This document shows, piece after piece, positions 1 to 8,748 of a DNA stretch of 64,000 nt (the first letter of the stretch is position 1; each line of letters begins with the position of its first letter). Below the pieces are notes generated by a model. It ran no database searches. It was not told where the DNA came from and saw only the letters and a program-made list of their open reading frames with translations. Source of the stretch: Akkermansia sp. (GTDB lineage Bacteria; Verrucomicrobiota; Verrucomicrobiia; Verrucomicrobiales; Akkermansiaceae); contig JAUNHW010000013.1 in assembly GCA_030523775.1 (NCBI GenBank), forward strand, positions 1 to 64,000, in the 5' to 3' direction. Position numbers and translations under genes: made by a program.

Positions 1-321
1 CTCACCCGCAAGAAAACGCGGCCACCTCCCGCGCGCGTGCGTGAGTGCAGCGGTTGGGTGTGTGGTGGTATGGGTAGAGAATATCTTATACCTTGTCAGG
101 TTCTTGTTATTGTTATTGTTATTATGGCATGCATATGCAAATGCATAATAATGTCATTGATTTTTCAATTATTTATGAAAATCTGCTGTATTCTTACAGC
201 TCTCGTAGAATTGATTTTTTGTTCAATTTTCGTTCGAATCGTGTCTATTTTTGCTCAATTTTGAATCAAAACTGGCTCAAGTTGGTTCTGTGCTGATTTA
301 TGCAAAAGCATCACGCTCCCG

Positions 322-345
322 CATGCCGTGGCACATGCCGTGGCA
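322..345. repeat. Tandem pair of 12-bp palindromic units
   Basis: Two perfect back-to-back copies of CATGCCGTGGCA lie at 322-333 and 334-345. Each contains the inverted repeat TGCC-GT-GGCA, so the pair looks like two adjacent dyad operator sites. They sit about 20 bp upstream of a candidate plus-strand promoter. The sequence is clear; the operator role is inferred. Confidence 0.55.
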
Positions 346-363
346 GTATGACAAAACTTATCC

Positions 364-391
364 TTGACCTCGCGCGCGCGTGTGCTACCAT
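364..391 (+). promoter_or_regulatory. Possible promoter, TTGACC-16-TACCAT
   Basis: A -35-like TTGACC (364-369) and a -10-like TACCAT (386-391) are separated by 16 bp. Transcription would run from about 398 into the GAAA-capped hairpin at 450-473, giving a short RNA of about 80 nt with no obvious reading frame. The -10 is weak, so this is tentative. Confidence 0.3.
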
Positions 392-449
392 GCAAGGCAA
401 CAAGGGCGTGTGTAGTTCCTAATTTGTCACTGCTCTTGGTCTTTGGAGA

Positions 450-473
450 GCCGTGCGGCGAAAGCCGCGCGGT
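450..473. terminator. Stem-loop at end of the phage late operon
   Basis: A 10-bp stem, GCCGTGCGGC with GCCGCGCGGT (two wobble pairs), is closed by a GAAA tetraloop. It starts 7 bp beyond the last minus-strand gene of the late operon. On the plus side it is followed by TTCTTT, on the minus side by no clear T run, so termination efficiency is uncertain in both directions. Confidence 0.55.
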
Positions 474-479
474 TCTTTG

Positions 480-1238
480 CTATTCCCTTACCTTGCCGCC
501 GACAATAAAGCTGTACGTATACACCACACGCATCCTTGCCGTGTCCATGCTCGCATACTCGAAATTGGCTAGTCCAGCCGTGTACGCGTACTCCTTCACA
601 TCCGCACCGCCTGAAATCGGCGTTTCCTCCGTCTCCACGAACGGCGTGTTGGTCCACGGCATTATCGCATACCCGTTGCTTGCCGCGCCGTGAACGCCAA
701 TGCGGCGCAGCACCACCCTGCCATCCTCCAGCGTGGCCTCAATATCGCGCGTGTTCATCCAATACTGCCCGCTGTCGTCGTTTAGTGCGGCCAAAAGCTC
801 CTGCACCGTGTCGCCGTCCTGCGCGTTCCACGCCCAACTGTTCACCTCCACACCGTTCTCCCTCACGGCGAACTCGTAGGCCATGGACGATTCGTAGCTC
901 TCGCGTGGCGTGAGCACAGCCCTGGCATCCACAGCCCTATCCACCACATACCGTAGCACGCCCCGCTGGTGCTCGTCCGCAAAATCCTGTCGCGCTAGCA
1001 CGTCTTCAAGCATTTCCGTTTCGTCCTCGTAGTCTACCGTTACGGGGATGCTGCACTCGCGTTCAATGTTGCCGCTCTCGTCCAGTTCCACCGCGTCCGC
1101 GCCCAAGTGTGCCACAGCCTGTGTCGTGTACCGCGTGTTCCCGTTGAGTGCACCGTTCGCGTCCGCAAGGGTGCCTCCGTTTAGCAGGTCCTCGCCCGCA
1201 TATTCCAATCGTATTTTTTTGAATTTTATTCTTGCCAT
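480..1238 (-). CDS. Phage tail-region protein, unknown function
   Basis: This 252-residue soluble protein is the last gene of the late operon. It is acidic and aromatic-rich with a beta-strand-like pattern and no signal peptide or membrane segment. Its position, after the tape measure, hub and a second large tail gene, suggests a baseplate, tip or receptor-binding accessory protein; that is inference from order only. The start is supported by AAAGG 9 nt upstream of ATG. It ends just before the stem-loop at 450-473. I do not recognise the family. Confidence 0.75.
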   Translation of the reverse strand: MARIKFKKIRLEYAGEDLLNGGTLADANGALNGNTRYTTQAVAHLGADAVELDESGNIERECSIPVTVDYEDETEMLEDVLARQDFADEHQRGVLRYVVDRAVDARAVLTPRESYESSMAYEFAVRENGVEVNSWAWNAQDGDTVQELLAALNDDSGQYWMNTRDIEATLEDGRVVLRRIGVHGAASNGYAIMPWTNTPFVETEETPISGGADVKEYAYTAGLANFEYASMDTARMRVVYTYSFIVGGKVRE

Positions 1239-1256
1239 TTTCGTTTACCTTTCAGG

Positions 1257-2606
1257 TTAATTAAAAAGTTCCGTGCTCGCGCTTCCAGTCAGTAGTACAT
1301 CACTCGTTTCCGCTCCCGCTATCATCAGGTACACGTTCCCCATTGGCCCCTGTACGGTGGTCTCCGCAACAAGTTTCCAATCGCTCGCCACGGCGGGTAG
1401 CCACGTACTAGCACTCGTGCGGCAGAAGGCCAAGTCGTCATCGTTGTACGTCCCGCAAGCTTCCACGCAAAGTGGGTCGAACAGTAGGCTGAATCCTGGT
1501 GCAATAACCGATTCCGTGTGCTGCGGAATAATGCGTGGCAGGTGGTAGATTCCTTCAATAACCTCAAAATCGCCCGCCGTGCCGAAAAATATCGTGTCAA
1601 TGTGTTCCCTGCTGATAGGTGAGCTTTTGCGCGCCATGTAACGTGCAGCCGCTAGGTGTAGGCGTGGGCAGAACCAGAATCCAGGCGAAACGCACTGCCC
1701 TTGGTACAGCGGGAACTCGCTGTTGTCGAACTGGGATTGTAGGCCAAGCGTGCCAAGCGTGAAATTCGTGTCGTTCTCTATATCGTGCACGGCTCTTTCC
1801 TCGTCAAATTGCCACGGTAGCGGCGCAATGGCGGTGAAGCCGCACATCTCCTCCTCCGCACCCTCTGTTACGGGTACCAGTTTTCCGCAGGTCAGGCACG
1901 TGTTTGCATAGCTCTCCCTGCGCCCCGCTTCCTCGTCCTCGGGGTCGGCTCCATACGCGCGCAATAGCCCGCCGTAGGCCGTCCAGTTCTTCACATCGTC
2001 TTTACCGTCAAACGCCTTTTCGGTCTCGTAGAAACAAAGCACGTTCCCAACCGTCACCACCCATACGGTCATCACGGTAGACGGATACTCACCACTTTCC
2101 ATCGGTCCCGTGGCAAACAGGGCAGTGCAGAGCAAATCCCAGTTCGCCCACGCGCGCCACCGTCCATCTGGTGTTTTTAGGAAACTGTCCCGTTCATCCA
2201 GTCCCGCAATGAATAGGTCGGGCGAAATGTCACGTCCCGTGCCGTATGGGAGTTCCATATCATCCGCGCCGCCCACATATCCCGCGCCGTTCGTTTCTTC
2301 GGAGCCCTCGCCATGGGTTCCAAGTCCAGACTCGTTGAATTTCAGGTACAGCCTCCCCGTCTCGTAGGCCGCGTAAAGCGATATTCCAAAGCACGGTATC
2401 TCCGTAACCTCAACCCAATTTGCATCATCTGGTGCGCTGCCGTGCGCCCCCCACTCAAGCGGGCCAGTGTGTATTGTTGCCCCTCCTTCCTCTGGGAAGC
2501 CGCTGCTGTCGAACGCGGCAACATGTGTGCACATCCCGTCATTAGGTTGCGGAATGCTCTGGAACGGCCACGCAGGGGTCGGCGCCGTGTACTCTTCATC
2601 CGTCAT
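1257..2606 (-). CDS. Phage tail-associated protein, unknown function
   Basis: This 449-residue protein overlaps the upstream hub gene by 4 bp (ATGA), which implies translational coupling and stoichiometric expression with the tail tip. It is rich in Trp, Tyr, Gly and acidic residues and has several Cys, including a CLTCG pair near residue 235 and further Cys near 255 that could form a metal-binding site. No transmembrane segment is visible. Location suggests a tail-tip or receptor-binding component. The family is not recognised. Confidence 0.75.
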   Translation of the reverse strand: MTDEEYTAPTPAWPFQSIPQPNDGMCTHVAAFDSSGFPEEGGATIHTGPLEWGAHGSAPDDANWVEVTEIPCFGISLYAAYETGRLYLKFNESGLGTHGEGSEETNGAGYVGGADDMELPYGTGRDISPDLFIAGLDERDSFLKTPDGRWRAWANWDLLCTALFATGPMESGEYPSTVMTVWVVTVGNVLCFYETEKAFDGKDDVKNWTAYGGLLRAYGADPEDEEAGRRESYANTCLTCGKLVPVTEGAEEEMCGFTAIAPLPWQFDEERAVHDIENDTNFTLGTLGLQSQFDNSEFPLYQGQCVSPGFWFCPRLHLAAARYMARKSSPISREHIDTIFFGTAGDFEVIEGIYHLPRIIPQHTESVIAPGFSLLFDPLCVEACGTYNDDDLAFCRTSASTWLPAVASDWKLVAETTVQGPMGNVYLMIAGAETSDVLLTGSASTELFN

Positions 2607-5600
2607 TGTGCGCTCTTGTCCTTGTGTAGTAGTTTCAATGTCCAGCCGCCACCTCGCACCTTGACCGCCTTAACGTAATAGTCGATACTCTTTTTCCTGC
2701 TGGTGCCCAAGCTCGTTTTCGGGAACGTTAGTACGCCGCCAGGCGTTACCATTTTGCCCTCGTTCATGTACCACTCGTTCCCTTCTGCGAAAATTTCAAA
2801 CTGCTTCCGTTGCACGGGCGCGTACTTGTTCGTGGCCACGCTCGCACTAATACTTGGGCTCACCATCGGCGGGCTCTCCTTCTCCTTTTCGTCCTGCACC
2901 TCCTGCGGTGTCAACGGGTAGTCCACCTCAATATCGCGTGCGCTGTCACCGTCTCGCGGCTCCTGTTCCGCCGCGTCCTTGTGCCTCTCTTTCCAGGCAA
3001 GCCACGCCTTGTCTTTCTCCGCGTGTCGCCGCGTCAAGAAGTCATCCAGCTCGAAATGCGCCCGTTGTCCCGCCGTCCCGCGAGCCGTGAGCGTGCGCGT
3101 CTCCGCATCGTAGGAGTAACCGCCGCTCGCGGCGGGCTCCATGTCCAGCGCGGCAAACACGTCATCAACTGTCAAGTTCGTGTCAAACTCGCCGCCCTGC
3201 ACATGCGCGCTCACCTCCTCCGTGCGCCCGTCCTCGCCGCGTGCCGCGTTGGCCGCCAAAAATGCCTTGGCCGCCTCTATGTAATCCGTTTTCGTGAGCC
3301 CCTGCTCGGGCTCGGGGTCCTCCTCCTCACGGTCGCCAATAATATACCACCCCGCATTTTCGCCCGCGTCCTTGTCCTCATCGTAATCGGGGTCGCTCGT
3401 GTCCTGCTTGTTGGTCCCCGTCTGGTACCGCTTCCACGCTCGGTTAATGAACACACCCTCAACCTCCAGTACCGCAAAGCGTCTCTGGTTCTTCGAGCTG
3501 TTGAAAAACTCGCACGTTTCCTCCTTTGTCAGGTTCGGTACCGTGTCCCCCGCTATTTGCACCTCCTGTGTCAGCGTGCCAAAGCAGAATTTCAATCCGC
3601 CCACGTTTGCCCCCGCCTTGCTGCTCGCGGGAAAGCTCCCGTCAATTAGTAGGTGCAGGTTGTCCGCAAACGTCAGGGCCTTGTAATTCGCGGGCACGTT
3701 GGAATGTTCCAAAATGCTCGGTCCAAGCATCCCGCCAGGCAAGCGTTTCTTCGCTTCCTCGAAATCGGGTGCGGCTTCGGGCGGGTACGCGTCAGCCGCC
3801 GACTTCGCCTTAAACGTCATCTTCTCGAACTTCATCCCCGTCCCGTTGCACTTCTTTAACAGGGCAAACGCCCCGAACTGTCCCCAGAACTCGCACAGCT
3901 TAGCAGGGCTCCCGCCGCTGGGAATCGGCGTGCCCTTTACGCTCATCCACGGTTGCGTCTGCGCCTGCAATCGCCCCATCTGCCGCGCCTGTACGCGCAC
4001 CTCCTGTCGCGCAAGCTCCTTCGCCTTCTCGGGGTCGTATTCCCAACTCTTGCGCTCGATCTGCGCCTGTTGCGTGCGCGCTATGTCCACATCCACCACA
4101 AGTGCTCCCTTCTGGTACGGGCTCGCGCCATCGGGTACCACAAACGCCACCGCCTGCTGGCCGCCAACCGTGTGCACGCCCACCACGCACGTGGGGGCCA
4201 AATCCCCCGCGTCATAAGTTACGCTGCGGTGCGTCACGCGCAAATTGTCGGGTAAGTCAGGCCGCGCACGCATGCCCAGTAACCCGTCATACTGTGCGCG
4301 CACCTCCGTTCCGCTCCCGCCTGAAAACGGTGTCAGCACACACGGTAACCCGCTAGGGTCCGTTCCGCCAGAAAACTGCCCCGCCGTACCAAAGCAACCG
4401 TTCGCCTGTGCGCCAATGCCGTTGCCTGAGCTGCCCGCCACCTTCGCCGTGAGTAAGATGTCATCCCTGCCGCCTGAGAACGCCAGCTCATCACCGTCAA
4501 GCTCCACAGAAAGCACATTCCCCGCAGAGCCCGCGTACTCGTCACTTGTTGCCTCAATCACAACATTGTCCCCATCGGGCCGCGCCCCCACGTATCCCTG
4601 CCCGCCGTTGATGAGGTCCAGAAACTCCTGAACGCTCTCCATCACGTGCCCCGCGTCAAGCGTGGCAAGCGGAACAGTGCCACCGCCTCCCGTTGCCTCG
4701 TAAAGCGTCACATACCGCACGCGCCAACCCTCGTCCGTCACCGTCACGCTCGCCGCCACGCCGCCAACCGTGCCAGCCGTGAAGGGAAACTCAACCTCGG
4801 GGTCTTCGGGTTCGTTGATAGCGTCCACCAGGTCGTCAATATCGCGCGCACCATCCGCGCCGCCCTCCAGCGTGGGCCCGCTCACGCGGTTGCCCGCATC
4901 GGGTATCAGCGTGATGGAGTTGCCAGCCGTGCCGCCCTCCAAGGCCTCAATCGTGGCCGCATACGCAAAATCGCCAGGCCCGCGCGTCACCGCCGTGCAG
5001 CGCGCGGGGCACCCCGCCTCCGTCATGGCCGCAGTCCACGCGTTCGCGTCCGCTACCAAAATGGCGGGCGGTGGCACAAAATAATGCTCCGAACCGCCAA
5101 TCTCGAACCCTTGCCCCTCAAGCTCATAGTAAAGCGTGCCGACAGCCGCCGTACCCTCTGCCGCCTCCAGTTCCAGCGTGTTTTCCCCATCCGTCAGCGT
5201 GCCCGCCTGCGCCAAGTCCTCTGGCAATCGTAGACGCGCCGTGGCTTTCGTGCCGCCCGCAGGTGTGCCGTTGTACGCAAGCGCAATGGAGTTGCCAGCC
5301 GCGCCAGCCTCGCGCGCTGTCAGGAAAATGTAGCGGCCCTGCACCATAGCATCCGCCTCCGCGCAATTAGCAAGCGCATCGCAAATCAGCCGCGCGTGGC
5401 CTGAATACCAGTTCAGCGGTTGCGCGCTCGCTCGGTTGCGCCCGTACACCTCTGCCAAGTCCACCTCCGTGGTCCCCACCGTCAGCGTCCCCTCCTTCAT
5501 GTCGGGGGTGCACTGTATCACCGCCGTGGCACGCGTGGCCGCGCTCACAAGCTCGCCCTGACCGCCCCACACGGAAACCGTGTTCCCGTTCACCCTCGTG

Positions 5601-6112
5601 GTGTAGTTTGGCACCCGCCGCCCCACCTCGTCCAGCACCTCCGCCACGCTGGAGCCGTTGTCCAGCAGTGGTACCGTTATCAAGCCCGCGTCAAGTCCGC
5701 TGTAATCCAGAGTGATGCCAGCCCGCGCAGCCGCCGTGGCGCACGCCGCAAGCACATCGGCGGCATCCACCATGGCAGTCAACCCCCAGCGCGCAGCCGC
5801 AAGCGTGGCCGCACGAGCACGCACAGGCAGATTGCTCCGCAGGAAACACGGCACATCCTCAAGCTCGCGCAGCGCGTCACGGTAGCTGTACGTCACCTCC
5901 ACGCCGCCCGCAGCATCATGCGTCTTCTCCTTCCCCTTCAGCGTGTAGGAAAAACCCTCCCCCGTCACCGTGGAATTCAGGGCCGCCGTGTGCGTGTCCG
6001 TCTCACCATGCAGCACACGCCACCGCAGCGAAAGCGTGCCGCCGCTCCCGCTCTCCTTCTCCAAGCTCCACCCATACGGAGCCTGCGCCTCAATATACTC
6101 GTTCAAATTCAT
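2603..6112 (-). CDS. Large tail hub/tip protein with repeated GN modules
   Basis: This 1169-residue protein follows the tape measure gene with a 4-bp ATGA overlap, the usual place for a tail hub or tip protein. The N-terminal 250 residues look like a phage hub/late-control fold. The middle carries about four repeats of a beta module with the signature G-x-x-GN-S/x-I, around residues 270, 400, 530 and 570, the last followed by GCFG and GGT. The C-terminal third is charged and includes a coiled-coil-like stretch and a CEFF Cys. Homologous modules recur in the fibre-like protein at 14916-16937. The hub role is inferred from order and size. Confidence 0.7.
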   Translation of the reverse strand: MNLNEYIEAQAPYGWSLEKESGSGGTLSLRWRVLHGETDTHTAALNSTVTGEGFSYTLKGKEKTHDAAGGVEVTYSYRDALRELEDVPCFLRSNLPVRARAATLAAARWGLTAMVDAADVLAACATAAARAGITLDYSGLDAGLITVPLLDNGSSVAEVLDEVGRRVPNYTTRVNGNTVSVWGGQGELVSAATRATAVIQCTPDMKEGTLTVGTTEVDLAEVYGRNRASAQPLNWYSGHARLICDALANCAEADAMVQGRYIFLTAREAGAAGNSIALAYNGTPAGGTKATARLRLPEDLAQAGTLTDGENTLELEAAEGTAAVGTLYYELEGQGFEIGGSEHYFVPPPAILVADANAWTAAMTEAGCPARCTAVTRGPGDFAYAATIEALEGGTAGNSITLIPDAGNRVSGPTLEGGADGARDIDDLVDAINEPEDPEVEFPFTAGTVGGVAASVTVTDEGWRVRYVTLYEATGGGGTVPLATLDAGHVMESVQEFLDLINGGQGYVGARPDGDNVVIEATSDEYAGSAGNVLSVELDGDELAFSGGRDDILLTAKVAGSSGNGIGAQANGCFGTAGQFSGGTDPSGLPCVLTPFSGGSGTEVRAQYDGLLGMRARPDLPDNLRVTHRSVTYDAGDLAPTCVVGVHTVGGQQAVAFVVPDGASPYQKGALVVDVDIARTQQAQIERKSWEYDPEKAKELARQEVRVQARQMGRLQAQTQPWMSVKGTPIPSGGSPAKLCEFWGQFGAFALLKKCNGTGMKFEKMTFKAKSAADAYPPEAAPDFEEAKKRLPGGMLGPSILEHSNVPANYKALTFADNLHLLIDGSFPASSKAGANVGGLKFCFGTLTQEVQIAGDTVPNLTKEETCEFFNSSKNQRRFAVLEVEGVFINRAWKRYQTGTNKQDTSDPDYDEDKDAGENAGWYIIGDREEEDPEPEQGLTKTDYIEAAKAFLAANAARGEDGRTEEVSAHVQGGEFDTNLTVDDVFAALDMEPAASGGYSYDAETRTLTARGTAGQRAHFELDDFLTRRHAEKDKAWLAWKERHKDAAEQEPRDGDSARDIEVDYPLTPQEVQDEKEKESPPMVSPSISASVATNKYAPVQRKQFEIFAEGNEWYMNEGKMVTPGGVLTFPKTSLGTSRKKSIDYYVKAVKVRGGGWTLKLLHKDKSAQ

Positions 6113-8019
6113 GGCTTGGCTGTTCTTTTGTCAACTTGTCGCTGTAACTGTCTTATCTTTGCCTCCATCGTGGCCATCTTTGCGTCCGCGTTCTTTCCCT
6201 GTAAGTCAAGTGCGGCGCATACCTTTAGTAGCTCGGACACGTTCACTCCGTACTGCCTTATCGCCTTGCCGTTCGTTTCCAGTAGTTCCCCTATCATGCG
6301 GAATGCCTGTGTATCATTGGTCTTGTCCTTGTCGGTGGCCAGTTTCAGCGTTTCCTTGGTTACCTGGTCTACTATTTTCTGCGTCTCATTCCGTTTCCGT
6401 TTCTGTTCCCCCTCTTGCTCTTTTCGAGCCTTTTCTTCTGCCTGTCGTTGCTTCTTTCGTTTATTATTCTCTATTTCTGCCTTTCGTACACTGCGTTCAC
6501 TATCACTAATTTCCTCATCACGCAACGCCTCCATGAAAGTATCTTCCTCCGTTTCCTTAAGTTTCCGTTTAGCTGTTGTGAGTTTTTCCTCAACTTCATT
6601 AGCCTTCTGTGAAAGTTCGCCTATCAGCTTATCTTGCTGTTCAAGAAATTTTGCGCCTTCGGAATAACCTTCATTAAGTTTTTTCTGCTGTTCGTAATAT
6701 AGTTCAAGCTGTTTTACGCGTTGACTCCACTCGTCTTTGTCCTGCAATCCCTGATTATAATCAGTTCCGAGTGTTGGTCTTCCTTCGGCTTTTGCTATTT
6801 CTACAGCAGTTTGCATGCGCTGCCTCGCTTCCGTGACCCTTGACCGTGCATACTTAAGATCGCTCTCAATGAGGGCTAAGTCGTTATCGGAAACCCTGCC
6901 TCTTTGAGCCGTCTCCGCTGCCCCGCGTGCCGTCCTTGCGTCCGCAAGTCGTCTTTCTAAATCCTGTCGCTGCGCTTCCAGATTTTGCACACTTGTCGCC
7001 GCCGCGTCAACACGGCCCTGACGCATTGCCCCGCGCTCGCGCATGCCAAGCTCCGCCATCTGGTTCTCGTATTCTTCGTCGGATATTTCCTCCATTAACT
7101 TCTTGCGTTTCAATTCAAGGCCCTGCAAGCGTATTTCGTGGCTTTCCCGTTCCGCTCTGTCCTTGATTGCACGCGCCTCCAGTTCCGCTTGAATCTGCAT
7201 GAGCCCGAGCGTCTTTTCCTGTTCCTTGCGTTGTTGCGCGAATAATTCCGCTATCCTTTCAGCGTTTTCTTTAAGTTGTTTGGCAGAATTATCCTTGTCA
7301 AATTTGTCTTTTAATGCTTGGTATTCCTCACCTGCCTTAACAGATGCGGCGTGTGCGTTATTCAATGCCTCCTTTGCCCTTTCGGCAGCTTCTTCTGCCG
7401 CTTTCATTTCCTCCTCGCTCTGCCCAAACATGGACTTGATGCCTTTCCAAGCCCACATAATCCCATCCATGGCAAGTTGGATGGCTCCCAGTACCACCGT
7501 GGAATATGCAAGCCCCTTCAGTGCAAGCCCAAGCTCGCGCACAGCCAGTTTTCCCTTGGCCAAGTTGACAATAAAGTGACCGATGGCCGTGCGAAGCGAG
7601 CGGTACGCGTGGATGCCGTTTTCCTCCGTTTTTCTGTGTCCTTCCTGTAATTCCTTGACCTTTTCTTTGAGTTTGTCAATCTGAACACCCTGGTCTGCCA
7701 GTCTGTCATTGAGTGTGGACATCTGGGCTTGCAGCTCCATAATCTGCTTGCGCAGGTTCGTAACTTGTGCGAAAAACTCCGCGCTCATCTCGCCGCTGCG
7801 CTGCTGTAGCCTGTAATACTCAATCTGGAGCTCACGTACCGTGCGGGTGTACTCGTCCAGTTTGGCTTTCATCTCGCTTATCAGCTCAATGTCCTCTGGA
7901 GACAAAAAGCCCCCAGCGGCCTTGATTTTTTCAATCTCATCCCGCAGCTGGTGGATGGCCTTTAGGGCTTCCTGAATCTCTGCCTTGAAATTTAACGTAA
8001 TCTCTGCGTCTGTCGCCAT
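6109..8019 (-). CDS. Tail tape measure protein
   Basis: This 636-residue protein is dominated by heptad-type coiled coil. A hydrophobic stretch near residues 160-190 contains GLALKGLAYSTVVLGAIQLA, followed by further alpha-helical charged segments. That pattern of long helix plus an internal hydrophobic patch is typical of tape measure proteins, which set tail length and help DNA cross the membrane. It is short for the class, implying a tail of under about 100 nm by the usual scaling. Its start overlaps the preceding gene by 28 bp and its stop overlaps the hub gene by 4 bp. Confidence 0.8.
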   Translation of the reverse strand: MATDAEITLNFKAEIQEALKAIHQLRDEIEKIKAAGGFLSPEDIELISEMKAKLDEYTRTVRELQIEYYRLQQRSGEMSAEFFAQVTNLRKQIMELQAQMSTLNDRLADQGVQIDKLKEKVKELQEGHRKTEENGIHAYRSLRTAIGHFIVNLAKGKLAVRELGLALKGLAYSTVVLGAIQLAMDGIMWAWKGIKSMFGQSEEEMKAAEEAAERAKEALNNAHAASVKAGEEYQALKDKFDKDNSAKQLKENAERIAELFAQQRKEQEKTLGLMQIQAELEARAIKDRAERESHEIRLQGLELKRKKLMEEISDEEYENQMAELGMRERGAMRQGRVDAAATSVQNLEAQRQDLERRLADARTARGAAETAQRGRVSDNDLALIESDLKYARSRVTEARQRMQTAVEIAKAEGRPTLGTDYNQGLQDKDEWSQRVKQLELYYEQQKKLNEGYSEGAKFLEQQDKLIGELSQKANEVEEKLTTAKRKLKETEEDTFMEALRDEEISDSERSVRKAEIENNKRKKQRQAEEKARKEQEGEQKRKRNETQKIVDQVTKETLKLATDKDKTNDTQAFRMIGELLETNGKAIRQYGVNVSELLKVCAALDLQGKNADAKMATMEAKIRQLQRQVDKRTAKP

Positions 8020-8657
8020 ATGAGTTCTGCCTTTACTGTGTTAAATGCCTTTGCCGCTTCCTCCTCCATGAACCCGCGCAGTTCCTCGTCTCGCGGGATG
8101 GCTGGAAGTCCCCTGCGCTCCTGCAGGGACGGGATGCGGACGCTTTTCATGAGGACGTAGGCCGCATGTACCTTGCCCACGTCGTCTGCCCAGCACAGCG
8201 AGCCTATCTTCTCGCCCGTGGCGTGCTTGGTTACCATGAAGAGCTGGTGCGGGAAACTACGCGCCCTGCGCCCCACCGCCTCGTTGGTGACGGGTATCGT
8301 GAGCGCAAGCGCGTTGACTGGGCGCATGTTCTCAATGCCCCGATGGTGGAGCCTTAAGCCCCACGGAACGCCGTGTGCACGCGGGTGCCTGAATTCCACG
8401 CTGAACTCGGTCGAGCCTTGCAGGTGGTAGTTCCATGCGTCTGCCAGCGGTGGTACGAACGTGCGCCCGCCCCTGCGGCGGGAAGTACCGTCTGGGAACG
8501 GTGACGGGTTGTCAAAATATGAGTCTGGCAGTGTCCTGTACCAGAGCTTGACCTGCTCGGTCACACCCTTGCTGGTCAGCTCCCGCATGCGTTTCATGTG
8601 CGAGTCGTTGAACAGTAGTTCGAAAAACGCCGTGCCCTGTATCTCAATGCTGAACAT
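7992..8657 (-). CDS. Virion/tail morphogenesis-like protein (possible)
   Basis: This 221-residue soluble, basic protein is encoded between the tail tube and tape measure genes. The N-terminal part (residues 1-40) resembles the start of phage virion-morphogenesis or HK97 gp10-type tail proteins, and the middle contains R/H-rich loops (FRHPRAHGVPWGLRLHHRG). The slot usually holds tail assembly chaperones, yet no slippery heptamer or second frame is evident. The assignment to a morphogenesis family is tentative. It overlaps the tape measure gene by 28 bp. Confidence 0.6.
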   Translation of the reverse strand: MFSIEIQGTAFFELLFNDSHMKRMRELTSKGVTEQVKLWYRTLPDSYFDNPSPFPDGTSRRRGGRTFVPPLADAWNYHLQGSTEFSVEFRHPRAHGVPWGLRLHHRGIENMRPVNALALTIPVTNEAVGRRARSFPHQLFMVTKHATGEKIGSLCWADDVGKVHAAYVLMKSVRIPSLQERRGLPAIPRDEELRGFMEEEAAKAFNTVKAELIWRQTQRLR

Positions 8658-8674
8658 GCCCGCTCTAAAAATGC

Positions 8675-8712
8675 GCCCTGCCCCCCGTCCCGTGCGGAGA
8701 GCAGGGCTTTTT
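8675..8712. terminator. Bidirectional terminator-like hairpin inside the late operon
   Basis: GCCCTGC (8675-8681) pairs with GCAGGGC (8701-8707), with TTTTTA on the plus side and GCATTTTTA on the minus side. For the minus-strand late operon it lies just after the tail tube gene and before the morphogenesis-like gene. A partial terminator here would make more tube protein than downstream tail-tip protein. Confidence 0.55.
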
Positions 8713-8748
8713 ACCCATTACTGTTTTAATATTATGGAGTGAAAGAGC

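Larger units (their letters stand above)
1..479. other. Left-edge non-coding region
   Basis: I see no convincing gene here. The stretch at 60-300 is AT-rich compared with its surroundings and holds a TTGTTA hexanucleotide tract at about 103-125. It is followed by a tandem 12-bp repeat (322-345), a possible plus-strand promoter (364-391) and a strong stem-loop (450-473) just past the stop codon of the last phage late gene. The reading frames present are short and low-complexity. Confidence 0.6.

Noticed and set aside
37-296. Short plus-strand frames with VIVIVI-rich sequence at the left edge
   Set aside because: They are translations of the TTGTTA tract and AT-rich DNA; the same false reading appears opposite the initiator's poly-Asn tract.
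2810-6667. Plus-strand open frames opposite the tail hub and tape measure
   Set aside because: They are Arg/Ser/Pro-rich without motifs or starts, and lie opposite recognisable phage proteins.
7992-8748. Tail assembly chaperone pair with programmed frameshift between tube and tape measure genes
   Set aside because: No slippery heptamer followed by an overlapping second frame was found. The gene there is a single frame with a different composition.
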